A DNA stretch of 64,000 nucleotides from Bathynomus jamesi (Eukaryota; Arthropoda; Malacostraca; Isopoda; Cirolanidae). Shown here piece after piece: positions 1 through 10,213 of this stretch. Under the pieces are notes generated by a model. It saw nothing but the letters and a program-made list of their open reading frames with translations, searched no databases and had not been told where the DNA came from. The DNA lies in NCBI GenBank assembly GCA_023014485.1, contig JAJOZX010005540.1, forward strand, positions 142,501 to 206,500. Reading direction: 5' to 3'. Every line of letters begins with the position of its first letter. The first letter of the stretch is position 1. The translations under genes and the position numbers were made by a program.

Positions 1-24
1 CTTACTAATTTGCTCTATTTCTTT

Positions 25-880
25 AATGATATTCTAAATATATATGACGAGCGTAAAAGAGTAGATATTATATATATTTCGATTTTCAAAAAGCATTTCA
101 TAAAGTACCACATGGAAGATTATTAGCTAAACTTCATTCTCATGGAATTGATGGTGATGTCCTCCAATGTATCGACAATTGGTTCAGTGGACGTAAACAA
201 AGTGGGGTCATTAATGGCAAATCGTCTAACTGGAGAAGTGCAACTAACGGTGTGTCTCAAGGATTAGTTGTGGGACCAGTTCTTTTTATTATTTATATCA
301 ATGACATAGCCATAACAGTATAATTTAAAATTTGTGGATGATGCCAAACTAGGGAGACGAATAAAGTTAGCGGCATAAGTTTGCGGATTCAAAAAGATAT
401 TAATGAGTTACTTAAATGGGCAGAAATTTGGCAAATGAATTTTTAATATAGTAAATGTAAAACGTTGCATATCGGTAGAAACAATGTTAAAGACGAGTAT
501 TCTATGCGCGACAAGACATTATCATCCCCACCTGAAATACTGCGTTCAGTATAGTGCGATTTTTATTTTTAATCCTATATTTAATTTGTGGAATGGATTG
601 CCAGCCAGAGTAGTTCAAAGTAATTCGATCAAATCCTTTAAAAAGAGACTAGATACTTATCTTTCCTTAAACACCCCCATAGTTAGAAGCATTTGTTTGC
701 GCGTAGAAGTATCATGGAATTTTCACTCGGATTCTCTCCTGTTTACTTTAAAATTTTCACTTTATCTTTTAATTTCTTTCAACCTCTCTTCTTCGATTTC
801 CTTTAAATCTTTTACTCGTTTTTAAATTTTCTTCCATCTTTTAACCTTAAACAGAGAGCCTCGTTGCGACCAGCCGGTCT
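25..880 (+). pseudogene. LINE reverse transcriptase remnant, C-terminal half
   Basis: Decayed non-LTR retrotransposon polymerase. Reading frames jump between segments. Around 85-330 one reads DFQKAFHKVPH, then GVSQGLVVGPVLFIIYIND, the RT block that precedes the catalytic pair. FVDDAKL near 335-355 is the degenerate F/YADD box. QKDINELLKWAEIWQMNF and KCKTLHIGRNN follow, with a stop after QMNF. The ORF at 484-825 carries the C-terminal signature WNGLPARVVQ...FKKRLDTYL of Jockey/CR1-type elements. A one-base shift precedes DFQKAF. There is no endonuclease, so the copy is 5' truncated or begins outside the window. The clade beyond the Jockey/CR1 group is not resolved. Confidence 0.82.
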
Positions 881-1028
881 GTTGTTGTTTGGTGTCCTTT
901 GTATTCCTTTGAAATGGTTTCAGATGCTTTCAAAGTGACACATCGATAAAGAGAAAAAATAAAAACAACGCAGTTATCATCTTTACGTAAATTTGAATGA
1001 ACTCAGTGTTGGATCAAATATCATAGAT

Positions 1029-1238
1029 CAGGGTTCCCAACATTTTTAGATCGACGTATCATAATATTTTCTAAGTACTACAGTCGGAAAAGTTATCTAC
1101 AATAAACATTACTGTTAAAATACATTATCATTGAAATAATCATCAATAAACGTAATGCATATTAAAACAGTCTTGCGTACCACCTAAAAGAGCTTCGATT
1201 GCCACTAGTAGTAGGCGTACCAGAGGTTGGGAATCACT
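1029..1238. mobile_element. hAT-type MITE remnant
   Basis: The ends are inverted: GGTTCCCAAC near 1031 and GTTGGGAATCACT at 1226-1238. This is a worn version of the CAGTGGTTCCCAACC terminus seen at 6666 and 15898. The flanks ATCATAGA (1020-1027) and ATCAAAGA (1239-1246) match at 7 of 8 positions, as expected for an 8-bp hAT target duplication. No coding potential. Confidence 0.6.
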
Positions 1239-1323
1239 ATCAAAGAGGAATGTCAAGCAGCGAAAGCAATTTTCGTAGTAATGCTTGTAAGAAATTACAG
1301 TGCAAGGATTACTTAAGTTATTA

Positions 1324-1938
1324 CCTTGGTTAACCTTCGTTTAGCTTCCGCCCGAATTGTTCATTCTGACGAAGGTCAAGCTCGTCACTCACCTTATACC
1401 TACAATTTAACGTGATATTCGAACCACGTCCCATCAGCAACCCAGCGTCTTAACCACTAGGCCAGTGCTTCTCAACCTTTTCCGACATCATTCACCCTAA
1501 GCATTTTCTTTCAAAAACTTACTCACCCCACTTCGAATACAATGGAAAAAGGATTCTTTTTAATTTCCAATGCTCATTATTATGGTTTATTTTTAGTTAT
1601 CACGCTACACATATTATTTACTGTTGAACAAGAAAATATTCAATGCTTTTAATATCTAATATTCAACAATTGTTTCAACAAAATAAAGTATATATTCTTC
1701 TTTCACAATTTTCATTCACCCTGATTATGATCTCATTCACCCCTGTGTGAACCATTCACCCGGTTGAGAAGCACCGCACTAGGCTACCTGGGGTACCCAT
1801 TTATCTACCAACCAATTTTTTTTTATTGTGTGAAAGGATAAACAGCTGGATTTTGCTGCGCTCGCCTGCCGTCTCCGGGTCTCGATCCCGTAGCCGATGG
1901 ATTCTTAGCAAAGCTAACCACTACACTACCGAGGCGCA
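1324..1938 (-). mobile_element. Dimeric tRNA-derived SINE, split by a hAT MITE
   Basis: Read on the minus strand, the head has an A box (tagtggttagc type) near 1905-1925 and a B box (ggttcgagaccc type) near 1870-1890. A second tRNA-like unit with its own B box, close to GTGGTTCGAATATCACG, lies near 1415-1435. The tail is the family 3' segment (GAACAATTCGGGCGGAAGC, 1340-1365). The same order occurs uninterrupted at 39971-40237. Bases 1463-1776 are a later hAT insertion lying in the A-box region of the second unit. Confidence 0.8.
1463..1776. mobile_element. hAT MITE nested in a SINE
   Basis: 314 bp with terminal inverted repeats CAGTGCTTCTCAACC (left) and GGTTGAGAAGCACCG (right). The flanks are a perfect 8-bp direct repeat, CACTAGGC, at 1455-1462 and 1777-1784. 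That sequence is part of the SINE consensus (see 10331-10340), so insertion duplicated SINE sequence. The interior is AT-rich and non-coding; TTCACCC motifs recur near both ends as sub-terminal repeats. TSD length and terminus are typical of hAT. Confidence 0.9.
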
Positions 1939-1974
1939 CTATTATAGTTCTGCAGTAATTTTCGAACGTAAAAT

Positions 1975-2172
1975 GGGTTACATCTTAGTCATATCGTAAC
2001 ACGCTTCCCGTCAATCAACGAAGTTAAGCGACATTGGGTCTGGGTAGCAATTAGATGGGTATCAGTCCTCCGCGTCTAGATGATGTAACGACGCGTGGTT
2101 CGGATCCTACGTAAAGCTGTAGGTCCCCTCCGTCACAGAATCCTCGCTGTTAAGAAGAAGATTAAACAACCC
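1975..2172 (+). mobile_element. 5S rRNA/tRNA chimeric SINE
   Basis: The first ~105 bases resemble 5S rRNA: AAGTTAAGCGACATTGGGTC, then GGGTAGCAATTAGATGGG, matching the conserved 5S region that contains the internal promoter. This joins a tRNA-like segment, CGTGGTTCGGATCCTACG, and the tail GTAAAGCTGTAGGTCCCCTC ending near TTAAACAACC. A better preserved copy is at 58468-58662. Not a functional 5S gene, because the 3' third of 5S is replaced. Confidence 0.75.
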
Positions 2173-2234
2173 CAAATGAAACCTATATTCAGGAAATATA
2201 TATTTAAGTACATGAAACTTTTGTCTTACCCAAC

Positions 2235-2349
2235 TTGTGAACTGTCCTCAGACACTGTGTACGGTACACAGTATCCGAGGACTGAAGACTGCCATAAAGG
2301 TAAAAGGTACACGGTGTACCTTTCCCTTCATGGCAGTCTTGGTTCACAC
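2235..2349. repeat. Three-stem inverted-repeat structure
   Basis: An outer stem TTGTGAAC/GTTCACAA (2235-2242 with 2342-2349) encloses two adjacent hairpins. Hairpin one pairs 2246-2262 with 2263-2280. Hairpin two pairs 2285-2312 with 2314-2340 and is the longer stem. Both apices contain a GTAC-centred palindrome (TGTGTACGGTACACA and GGTACACGGTGTACC). Function unknown: a decayed foldback element or a structured transcript are both possible. Confidence 0.6.
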
Positions 2350-2359
2350 AACTGCTGGT

Positions 2360-2745
2360 TTACAATGTCTTATTTTTGCAATGTAGCAAAGATTGTATTT
2401 GCATATTAAGCACGAGAAGATCGTATTTGTATGTTACGTTAAGTGGTTAAGTGGATTGCGAGTAATCCACAATAAAAATGTTTTGTTTGCGCGTTTGTAA
2501 TGCACTGCGCATGCGCAAAGGAAAACTACAATATACGACAATTCCTTAACCAATATATTCATTATTCAGAAACGAGCGCTAAGAACATTAAATGATGCCG
2601 ATTTGTATGCTGACAAAAGTCTCTTCTTTAAAAATTAAAGATGTTATAAGAACGGCATATTTAATTTTTATTTACAAATGTATGAACAAAATTATTAATA
2701 TAGGTTAATATACTATATAATTTATAATAATAAATTCACTCGTAA
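2360..2745. other. AT-rich sequence without recognisable features
   Basis: No ORF with family resemblance, no clear repeat and no RNA-like signal was seen. Confidence 0.5.
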
Positions 2746-3851
2746 CGAGAGTTGGCAGATACCATTTTTTTTAAAGTAAAAATCTAACCCCACCTGATTT
2801 TTATTGAGTAAATATATTTTTTTATTTTAGTCATAGCTATATTCCAAAAAAGTATAAACATCGATTATTACGTAAATCCGCTGTTAAATCTATTAATACA
2901 AATTAATTATTTAAATAATAAATTAAAATGCCTTTATCATTTAGCTTTACCATAATTATCTCTATCAAAAATTGCTGAAAAATTTATCCTTGAAATTTAC
3001 GATCGACTAATTAAAAACTATCTTCTCTACTTAAGCCATTTTTAATAACATTTTAACATTTCGGTATTTCGTAAAGCATTTTAAAATGTCTTTCTTAATT
3101 AAGTTCGCCTCTCGCTCTAAAAATAATAATTAACTGCTTTTAATATCGCAAAATGGATGTAATCCTTCCCTCTTCATTTTAGGATTTCAGGCAAAAACAT
3201 TAGTGAGTAGCAGGAAAAAGTGGTTGATGAGTAGCTAAACTACGATTTCGAGTATTTACTTATTCTCTATTTACTAAAGATAAAGGATCAATCCTAATTT
3301 CCTTCGCTTATGTTTATAGACTCATTAATTAACAGAATGTTAACAAAGAAAATAGAAAATTCTAGAATTTAAAAAAGTAAAATGAAGGACTCAGGGTTGC
3401 CAGGAGGAGTTTTTAGTTTTCTCCATTCTTGCCCAGCAAGTTTTGGATCAATTAAGTGTGTTTTCTCAACTTCTGGCATTGTGTGGGATAAACTTACGCA
3501 AAAGTTACGTAAAAATAAAGCGGAGAAACTAGTTCCGGTTTATAGGCACCTTTTAGTTGGTCTAATACAGATGCTAAAGAGCCTCAGATTATTAGCACCT
3601 CTGTTTACTGTTTCCATTTAATCTGCTATCTATTTTTCTTTGTTATAATAAAGGCTCTCGTTTGCTCCATGACTTGTTAGTTACCTTCATACTAACATTA
3701 CAATTAGTAAAATAACTAAATTAAAAAAAAGACTGAAAATAATGATTTAAGTGAAACTTACGGAAAAACAGTATTTTTTTCCCTAGTGAATTTTACTGGT
3801 TTAAACCGGGTAAGTTTTACTGTGCGGGTTTCCCATTGCCAACCCTGCTCA
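2746..3851 (+). mobile_element. Probable hAT transposon remnant
   Basis: The left end (AGAGTTGGCAGATACC, 2748) and right end (CCATTGCCAACCCTGCTC, 3833-3850) form an imperfect inverted repeat that continues inward for about 40 bases. The flanks do not give a clear 8-bp duplication. A hAT dimerisation-domain ORF lies inside at 3382-3621. The middle, 2800-3360, is AT-rich and non-coding. Confidence 0.5.
3382..3621 (+). pseudogene. hAT transposase C-terminal fragment
   Basis: 79 codons containing FSFLHSCPASFGSIKCVFST and LTQKLRKNKAEKLV. This matches the hAT dimerisation signature P(A/T)SxxxER(V/I)FSxxG...R..L...., with the usual E-R replaced by K-C. Upstream catalytic sequence is not recognisable. 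It lies within the inverted ends at 2746 and 3851. Confidence 0.65.
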
Positions 3852-3854
3852 TAT

Positions 3855-4074
3855 CCAACTATACAGGGGTCTATTTTTGTTAGAGTAAAATTATAGTGTG
3901 ATTTAAACGTTGATCTAAAAATATTTCTTATCTATAACGACATATGAAGACAAATTGAAATTTCTCTTAATAAATGAATAATGATAAATCTTTGTTATCA
4001 ATGTCATTTATAATTTAGTGTCGACTCCATCATACTCATTTCGTATGTAATATTTCCTATTAATTCTTTGTATC
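3855..4074. other. AT-rich spacer
   Basis: Low-complexity AT-rich sequence between two hAT elements; nothing identified. Confidence 0.5.
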
Positions 4075-4082
4075 TTCTAAAG

Positions 4083-5210
4083 CATGTGTGGGCGACCAAA
4101 TTTTTTTCCTGGCCACGGATGTGGCCAATCCGTGGCCAGTCGACCACAGAAATGGCCACACTATTAATAAAACAGAAAATTTTCGCAAAATAAATTTATT
4201 TCAGGATTCTAATTACAATCAAGGTCAATTATAAACACAACGCCCGAACTTGATTGACCAAAACGTGAAGTTCCAATGAGAGATTTGGCATTCTTTTTCT
4301 CTCACCAATTCGAGAAACTGCGGCTCAAAATTTGAAAACAACGCACATCTCAGTTCTGCTTCCAGATTCATATCAACGAGGCGAGATCGGTTCTTCGACT
4401 TTATTTGTGTCACGGAAGAAAACTGACTCGCACAGCCACGTAGACCCGACATCGAGAACAATTTGGCAATGACAGCTTTCGGGGAAGGATACTGTTCATC
4501 TTCCAAGAGTTTTTTTTCCACATTTCAGCAAGAGATTCATCGCGAATTTGCGGTTGCAACTGCTGGCTCTGTAGCAACAGCATGTCAGTCTCGAACTCTC
4601 TTTCGTTCACGTTAATCAAATTTACAAAGTTCTTCGGATGACTTTTCAATACTGAAGCTAAACGGATCTTTCAACAACTGAAATGTCAGGTTGAAGTCAG
4701 TGAAGCCAATCCACATATTGCTGCAGCTTCTCCAGTTCAAAATCGATCTCTTCAGTCTTTCCCAGATAGCTTTCCAGGTATGGAAAGTGGTAAAATCCTG
4801 TTTCTGGACTTGTACCAGCAGCAGATTGAGTTTTGATTTGAACTCTCGAATGATTTGAGCTTGATCGCGAATGAGTTCCTTTTCGCTGCAGTTTTGTGTT
4901 CAGCTCATTCACGTGACCCAAACAATTTTTATTTTTTTTAATTTTTTAATTTTTTTATTAAATCGGGAAACTTCAGACGTTTTAGAAATAATAAAAAAAG
5001 AGGGATAATAAGAACGAAAATTAGGTCGATAAATAATCTTACAATGACGTACACTCTTACAGTAATAAAAAATATTTTCGGAAATATTTATAAATTTTAT
5101 AATATTGGAAGTTTTATAATATAAAACTTCGTTTCACCTAAATCGAGTTGGCCACACATTTTTGCGAAATACCCACACATGGCCATTGGCCGATGGGTTG
5201 CCCACACAGG
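4083..5210. mobile_element. hAT transposon with perfect 8-bp TSD
   Basis: The terminal inverted repeats are CATGTGTGGGCGACC (left) and GGTTGCCCACACAGG (right). TTCTAAAG is present intact on both sides (4075-4082, 5211-5218). Subterminal GTGGCCA/TGGCCAC motifs recur at both ends, for example GGCCACGGATGTGGCC near 4112 and TGGCCATTGGCC near 5180. The interior carries a broken transposase on the minus strand. At 1128 bp it is too short for an autonomous hAT. Confidence 0.92.
4228..4921 (-). pseudogene. hAT transposase remnant (GTF2IRD2/EPM2AIP1-like)
   Basis: Three minus-strand segments in different frames. 4921-4697 reads MGHVNELNTKLQ...FPYL. 4649-4410 reads VNEREFETDMLLLQ. 4521-4228 reads KLFSMSGLRGCASQFS..TQIKSKNRSRL, equivalent to the FGSTYLCEqxFSxMKxxKSKxRSRL dimerisation block of hAT proteins domesticated in vertebrates as GTF2IRD2 and EPM2AIP1. 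At least two frameshifts separate the pieces, and the N-terminal zinc finger and catalytic first half are missing. Confidence 0.8.
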
Positions 5211-5218
5211 TTCTAAAG

Positions 5219-5498
5219 TAATTAGTATTTTATGCTTAGGATATTTTATTTATTAGACATGTAGCGAATTGCCCATAAAATGATACGTTAACTTCAAATT
5301 AAATGGAGCGCCCAGTAAAGCCAAAAGCTTAAACCAAGTTATTGTTAAACAAATATTATTTTTCCAAAATTTTATTCGTTCTACGTTCGAGTAATTCTAT
5401 TTATTTTATTAATAAGATATTTTTACTTTTTCCCTGTACAACTTTTCCTTCGCCGCATTGAGGGGGGGGGGGATGAGGAGTACTTTACCCTATACCCT
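5219..5498. other. AT-rich spacer with a G tract
   Basis: No gene seen. A run of about ten G lies at 5462-5472. Confidence 0.4.
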
Positions 5499-5575
5499 GG
5501 TAATCCTGGTTTCGGTTCCGACCGAATTGTTCATTCTGAAGAAAGTCGAGATTTTCTCCCCACCGACTGTACTAT
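5499..5575 (-). mobile_element. SINE 3' tail fragment
   Basis: Matches the 3' segment of the dimeric tRNA SINE in minus orientation: CCGAATTGTTCATTCTGA followed by an aagGTCAAGC-like stretch. Only the tail survives. Confidence 0.65.
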
Positions 5576-5579
5576 ATAT

Positions 5580-6160
5580 ACCCACCTTCGCAATTACGAA
5601 AAGTGTACAAGTATGTAAGCGTATGACAGGAGGATAAAAAGCATCCCATCATCTTCCAGAATAAAAAAAAAGGCACTGGCACTGCAGTAGATGGCACTGT
5701 AGGATATTAAAAAGTGAAAGTACTGTACTGAAACAAGCGACTGACAGTTAATCGTAGCTGTATAATCATAAAAATTATAAGTTAATAACTTAAGTTAATA
5801 TCTGTAAATTAACATTTAAACTCAAAAGAAAAACTTTAATCAGGACATTCGAGAAACTAATACCTGCTCCCCTCCATCACAAAAAGGAAAAAGAAAAGTC
5901 TCCCATTAAGTATTCTGTTTGTAGATTCTATATCAAGTAATTAACCAAAGTTTTCGTGTTAAGAATGTTTCGGTTAATAATTAATTACCTCAACATTTGG
6001 ATGGAGCGGATTCTGTAATTTTATTATGTTCTTTACCAAAAGTTTCAGATAAACTCATTTTATATTTCACTCCCTCCCCCCGACCCCCAACCCCTACCTA
6101 ACATACTTGTAGCATCTCCACATAAACGAGGTACCGACGGTTTTATTCCCCTATGTCTAA
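5580..6160. other. Unassigned sequence
   Basis: No protein-like ORF or element ends recognised. A C-rich stretch (ccctccccccgacccccaaccc) lies near 6070. Confidence 0.4.
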
Positions 6161-6169
6161 AAAAAAAAA

Positions 6170-6375
6170 GAAAATTACCCTAACCTAGTTTAATCTAACC
6201 TAACCTTAGGATTATCAGACCGAGAAGAGCGTAATAGGAGCCCGGACGCAATTGTGAGCTCGAAGAGCATTTTCGGTTAAGACCCTAAATAGCGAGGTAC
6301 CAGTCAACCTTACCTAAACTAACTTCAACTGACATAACCTAGCGACACCTGACCAAGGCTTGCCTAACCTAATCA
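6170..6375. repeat. CCTAA-type degenerate pentamer patch
   Basis: Repeated CCTAACC/CCTAAC words (for example ctaacctaacctt near 6200) are scattered over 200 bp. TTAGG is the common arthropod telomere unit. The array here is too short and irregular to be a telomere; an interstitial relic or chance AT-rich repeat is likely. Confidence 0.4.
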
Positions 6376-6505
6376 GGACTAACGTATCTTTTCTCCCGAG
6401 AATAAAATTGTTTCTTCAAAATGTTACTTAAAAAAAAATACACGTCTCAATTATCACATATTAAGTCACCACTTACGCCCAGTTTCCCGCCCCCACTGCC
6501 CAGAA

Positions 6506-6572
6506 TCAGGTCGATCCTGAACCGTCGTTCGAACTCACATAAAGTAAGAAACTCAAAGTAAGTGTATATAAT
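6506..6572 (+). mobile_element. 3'-end fragment of the LINE-A lineage
   Basis: The sequence CAGGTCGATCCTGAACCGTC, then a TCATAAAGTAAG-like tail, matches the 3' ends of the LINE copies at 24240 (minus), 57730-57780 (plus) and 62462 (minus). Severely 5' truncated. Confidence 0.7.
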
Positions 6573-6665
6573 CAAGTATGACATATCTATATACTGTAAG
6601 TATGGTATATAAACAAATAAAGATATACGTATAGAAATAAGTATAATAATAGATATAGCCTATAC

Positions 6666-7051
6666 CAGTGGTTCCCAACCTTTTCACCACAAAGGACCCC
6701 TTTTATTTTTATTTTTTTCCCACGGACCCCATGTTTTTGAAAGATTCCGTCTATCAAACAAACTGTTTTTATTAACTAATAATTAACTCGTTTTCCCATT
6801 TTTCACTATCAAATAAAGGACATATAAGAGTATGCAATTAAAATAAAGCGTATTAAAAAAAGTATTAATAATTGCAGCCAAGAGTAAGGAAACGAAATTT
6901 TAGCCTAAGCGCCCTTATCGTGGGTAAATGTACGATTTCCATTGGAGCCTCTCGAAATATTGAAAGCTCACGGACCCCCAGTACTACCTTCGCGGACCCT
7001 AGGGGTCCGGGGACCCCTAGGGGTCCGGGGACCCCAGGTTGGGAACCACTG
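6666..7051. mobile_element. hAT MITE with perfect 8-bp TSD
   Basis: 386 bp. Inverted ends are CAGTGGTTCCCAACCTTTTC and AGGTTGGGAACCACTG. GCCTATAC flanks both sides (6658-6665, 7052-7059). Inside the right end, GGGGTCC-type repeats occur (7000-7030) and GGACCCC-type words lie near the left end. Shares its termini with 15898-16717, which carries a transposase remnant, so that lineage is the likely source of transposition activity. Confidence 0.93.
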
Positions 7052-7059
7052 GCCTATAC

Positions 7060-7870
7060 TTTTGTAATAACTAATACAGAAGTTCACAATCTCTCCCCAA
7101 CTGAAGATGGATAAAGCCATAAAGGCATTATTATAAGCCAATTGGCAACCTTTTACATACATTGCTAAATTCGCCAGATTCTTAAAATAATATAGGGTAG
7201 GGTGTAACTTTCTTCAAAGTTCAACGTCGTAGCTAGTTGGTGTGTAATTTGGTGGGTGTTGTTTGTGCTCGATATTAAATGCAACTCATCCAGAATTGAC
7301 GACGACCACGTGTGCGTGTATATACAGTATATAGGCTATACAGTGTTACTACATGACGATTATAAAAATCAATGATTTAATTTATTACAATTTATGAACT
7401 GTCAAACAATTTTTCTCACAAAATTTAAATCTTTACCTTTAAGACAAACAATACTATCGTATTCCAGACTTGATATAAGTGTCAAGTGTTCATTTCATTT
7501 GATCCAAGATGAAACAGGAATCAGTAAAATTAACTTTGAAATTAACTTTGAAATTTAATTTGAAAATCATTCTGACAACCTGGCAAAGTTTCCTATCAAT
7601 AGTGAGGTTCAACTATCAACTTTAAAATAACCGTTACCAATACGAAGCTCGGCCAGACAGCGAGTAAAACACTCGGTGAAGAACTTTTGTTTGTCAAACG
7701 AGTCCCAAAGTGTGACTGGTACAGTTAATTCAAAAAATCCTGTCGAGTAACTCCAGCTTTTATCGCCAACTATTGGTAATAAACATGGAGTTTTGTTTCA
7801 GGACAGAACTTTTTCAATCAACTGTACTTTGCAGGTGGTGTTTTTTATACGAATCAAGCCTACATGTATA
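7060..7870. other. Unassigned sequence
   Basis: No ORF with recognisable similarity, element ends or RNA signals. Mixed AT-rich sequence leading into a GA microsatellite. Confidence 0.4.
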
Positions 7871-7874
7871 TGTA

Positions 7875-7878
<4 letters not shown>

Positions 7879-7916
<38 letters not shown>
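7879..7916. repeat. (GA)n microsatellite
   Basis: About 19 uninterrupted GA units, followed 140 bp later by a second GA array at 8054-8107. The intervening block contains GTACCTCAAAAGGCC and GAGGAGGTACC, a short inverted repeat. Confidence 0.95.
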
Positions 7917-7918
<2 letters not shown>

Positions 7919-8051
7919 ACAAGGAAAATAAGTACCTCAAAAGGCCTTGCGGCCCATACTGAGGAGGTACCAATGGCAACGGGTGCCAGGGAAAATTTTC
8001 TACACCCTCAAATAGTGTGCAAGATTTGGTCTAACCTTTTCTTGAACTGAT

Positions 8052-8053
<2 letters not shown>

Positions 8054-8107
<54 letters not shown>
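8054..8107. repeat. (GA)n microsatellite
   Basis: About 26 uninterrupted GA units. Together with 7879-7916 it brackets a 138-bp spacer. Confidence 0.95.
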
Positions 8108-8109
<2 letters not shown>

Positions 8110-8524
8110 TTATTTCAGAAAATAATAAAATCCAAAAAAAAACCCTGAAATGCAAACAATAAAAATATATTAAAGTTAACCCTAAAATAATGTTCTAAAG
8201 AAAACAAAATATACACGACCGCAAATTAACACGAAAATAAACCACGATATAAAAAATCTATTTTTTCCAGACTTCAAAATGGCTTCTGTCACGTGATCGT
8301 TGTTTATATCTTTTCCATTCTATTTTTATTCCTAATTTTTCCTTTTTTTTTTTCTTTTGGTACTTTTATTTGCCTCCAATTTCTTTCGTTTCAGAACTAC
8401 AGACGAGGCTGAAGATCCACTCTTGGTTAGTTCAGTAAAAAATAGAAAAAAGTAAGCTTCAGAAAAAAAAATACTGCCATAATAATCAGTGAGAAGAACC
8501 AGAAACTGACAGCGCTCAGGCCAA
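8110..8524. other. AT-rich sequence without recognisable features
   Basis: Contains T- and A-rich runs only. Short ORFs here look like low-complexity translation. Confidence 0.4.
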
Positions 8525-8552
8525 CTTATGGGGCTCACTCGTTAACTCTTGG

Positions 8553-8589
<37 letters not shown>

Positions 8590-8638
8590 GCACCATCAAC
8601 AGTCGAACCCTCAATCTCAGCGTCTTCACTAGGCTGAG
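8525..8638 (-). mobile_element. tRNA-type SINE fragment with (ATT)n
   Basis: In minus orientation it contains GAGGGTTCGACTGTTGATGG (B-box-like), then a GCTGGTAAT spacer, an (AAT)n array and ATCCAAGAGTTAACGAGTGA. The same order occurs at 23912-24015 (plus) and 23742-23892 (minus). The 5' half is replaced by the abutting MITE at 8639. Confidence 0.65.
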
Positions 8639-8844
8639 CAGAGCTGGGCACTTGCGTTTTTTTTTGCGGTACTGCGGTACTACCGTGTTGGTCGGTACCG
8701 CGGGAAATTTGAATGCGGTAGCAGTACTGCTGTATTTTCAGCGATCCTTTGCGGTACTGCGTTATGCGGTACCGGTTTGGTAGTGCGGTAGTAGTACCGC
8801 AGTACCGCAAAAAACGCGCAAAAAAACGCAAGTGCCCAGCTCTG
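8639..8844. mobile_element. Palindromic hAT-like MITE
   Basis: 206 bp with a ~30-bp nearly perfect inverted terminus starting CAGAGCTGGGCACTTGCG. The inside is built of GCGGTACTGCGGTA-type words (and GGTACCG) in both orientations, so most of the element can fold back. No matching 8-bp flanks were found: AGGCTGAG on the left, TATTAAAA on the right. This may mean that ends of two copies recombined. Confidence 0.75.
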
Positions 8845-8849
8845 TATTA

Positions 8850-9295
8850 AAATCACTACTAGTGCCATGCTTACATTTATCTACGTATAAAACCATTCTA
8901 AGAATGAAGAAAACACACAAGGGCGTATAAGAAATTCTCTCTCTTGTCTTGCCAGCCACTCCTGATAGAAAAAGTATTGACATAAGAGTTACAGGAAAGT
9001 CAGAAAAATTCATCTGAAAGGAAATGATTTCTAAAATACATTCACACGATGCACCATGCGGGCATTTATCTCATCATTTTGTCATTTAGCCTCCGATGCC
9101 CAGTTCGTTCTCTCACGTAGTTTTAATATACCCCAACATTCGCATTAAAAAAGGGGGGCGGGGGGAATGAAGTGGTTAAGAAGTATAAAAGCGGGACGAG
9201 ACATTTCGCTCCCTCCCCCTCAAACCCCACCGAAACTAAGGATCATCAATATGAAAGTGATAATACCCCATTAGGGTATATTTTAATATAAAAAA
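8850..9295. other. Unassigned sequence
   Basis: Nothing recognised except a G-rich stretch (ggggggcgggggg) at about 9151-9165. Confidence 0.4.
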
Positions 9296-9299
9296 TAAG

Positions 9300-9760
9300 T
9301 ATTGAAAAAGTATTAAGAACAAATTTTATTTCTTTTATTCCTGTTTGCATTGTCGTGTATATTCCTATTATTATTATTATTTTCATTTTGTATACCTTTT
9401 ATTCCCATTTATCCCCTTTTTTGTTTCGTATTTCTTTTATTCCCGTTTATTTCTGTCTTTTATTCGTTTTTTTTTGGGGGGGGGGGGGGGGGGGGGTCAC
9501 TTCCTTTTTTTTAAATTCCCGTTAATTCTTTTTATTTCTTACAACTTTGATCCCTGTCATGTTTTTTTTTTATTCCTCTCTCTTTTCACTCCTTCAATTC
9601 TTATTTCGTTATTCCTTTTTATTCTCGTTTGTTTGTATATTTCCATAATCATATTTTTAGTTTCTTTCAATTCCTGTTTATCACTTTCTTTTTATTTCAT
9701 CTTTTTATTCTCGCTTTTTGCTGTCCAGCGAAAATATTTTCCAATTTCATTTTCGCCAAT
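9300..9760. repeat. T-rich low-complexity tract with a long G run
   Basis: Pyrimidine-biased sequence with repeated TTATTC/TTTATTCC words, interrupted by about 22 consecutive G at 9477-9497. The encoded phenylalanine/leucine-rich ORF is a composition artefact. Confidence 0.8.
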
Positions 9761-9974
9761 GCCGATAATAATCTGCATCTGTTACAGTTCAAAAAAATAT
9801 TGGAACTTTGCGCTTTTCAAGCAGAACATAATACGATAATATATATATACATAACTAGTAAAATCTAAATTATATATAAATATGATACGAAATATAACTT
9901 GCAGAAAATACATTTATAAAATTATGCTAGCTAAAATTTATACATAAATGAGTATTGATATACGTTCTGAATAA

Positions 9975-10002
9975 AAAATAAATAAATAAATAAAAATAAA
10001 TA

Positions 10003-10044
<42 letters not shown>
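9975..10044. repeat. (AAAT)n and (AT)n microsatellites
   Basis: AAATAAATAAAT-type repeats run into about 18 AT units. Confidence 0.9.
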
Positions 10045-10054
<10 letters not shown>

Positions 10055-10164
10055 TTACACACAGATCGTGCATGGAACAATGAACTCTCTGGGAAAATTA
10101 AATTACTACAGTTCGAATAAATATTGGTAAATGACAAATACTTAGTTTTTCTTTTTCATGATGT

Positions 10165-10213
10165 TACCTTTGGTAACCTTTGGTAACCTTTGGTAACCTT
10201 TGGTAACCTTTGG
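10165..10213. repeat. Decamer tandem repeat (AAAGGTTACC)n
   Basis: About five units of a 10-bp motif at the 3' end of the adjacent minus-strand SINE. The unit resembles the SINE end AAGCTAACCAAAGG, so it is probably an expanded SINE tail. Confidence 0.85.

Noticed and set aside
6170..6375. Telomeric array (TTAGG/CCTAA)
   Set aside because: Too short and irregular; similar patches are scattered through the window.
9345..9839. 164-codon ORF rich in Phe/Leu/Ser resembling a membrane protein
   Set aside because: It is translation of a T-rich low-complexity tract with a poly-G run; no family motif.
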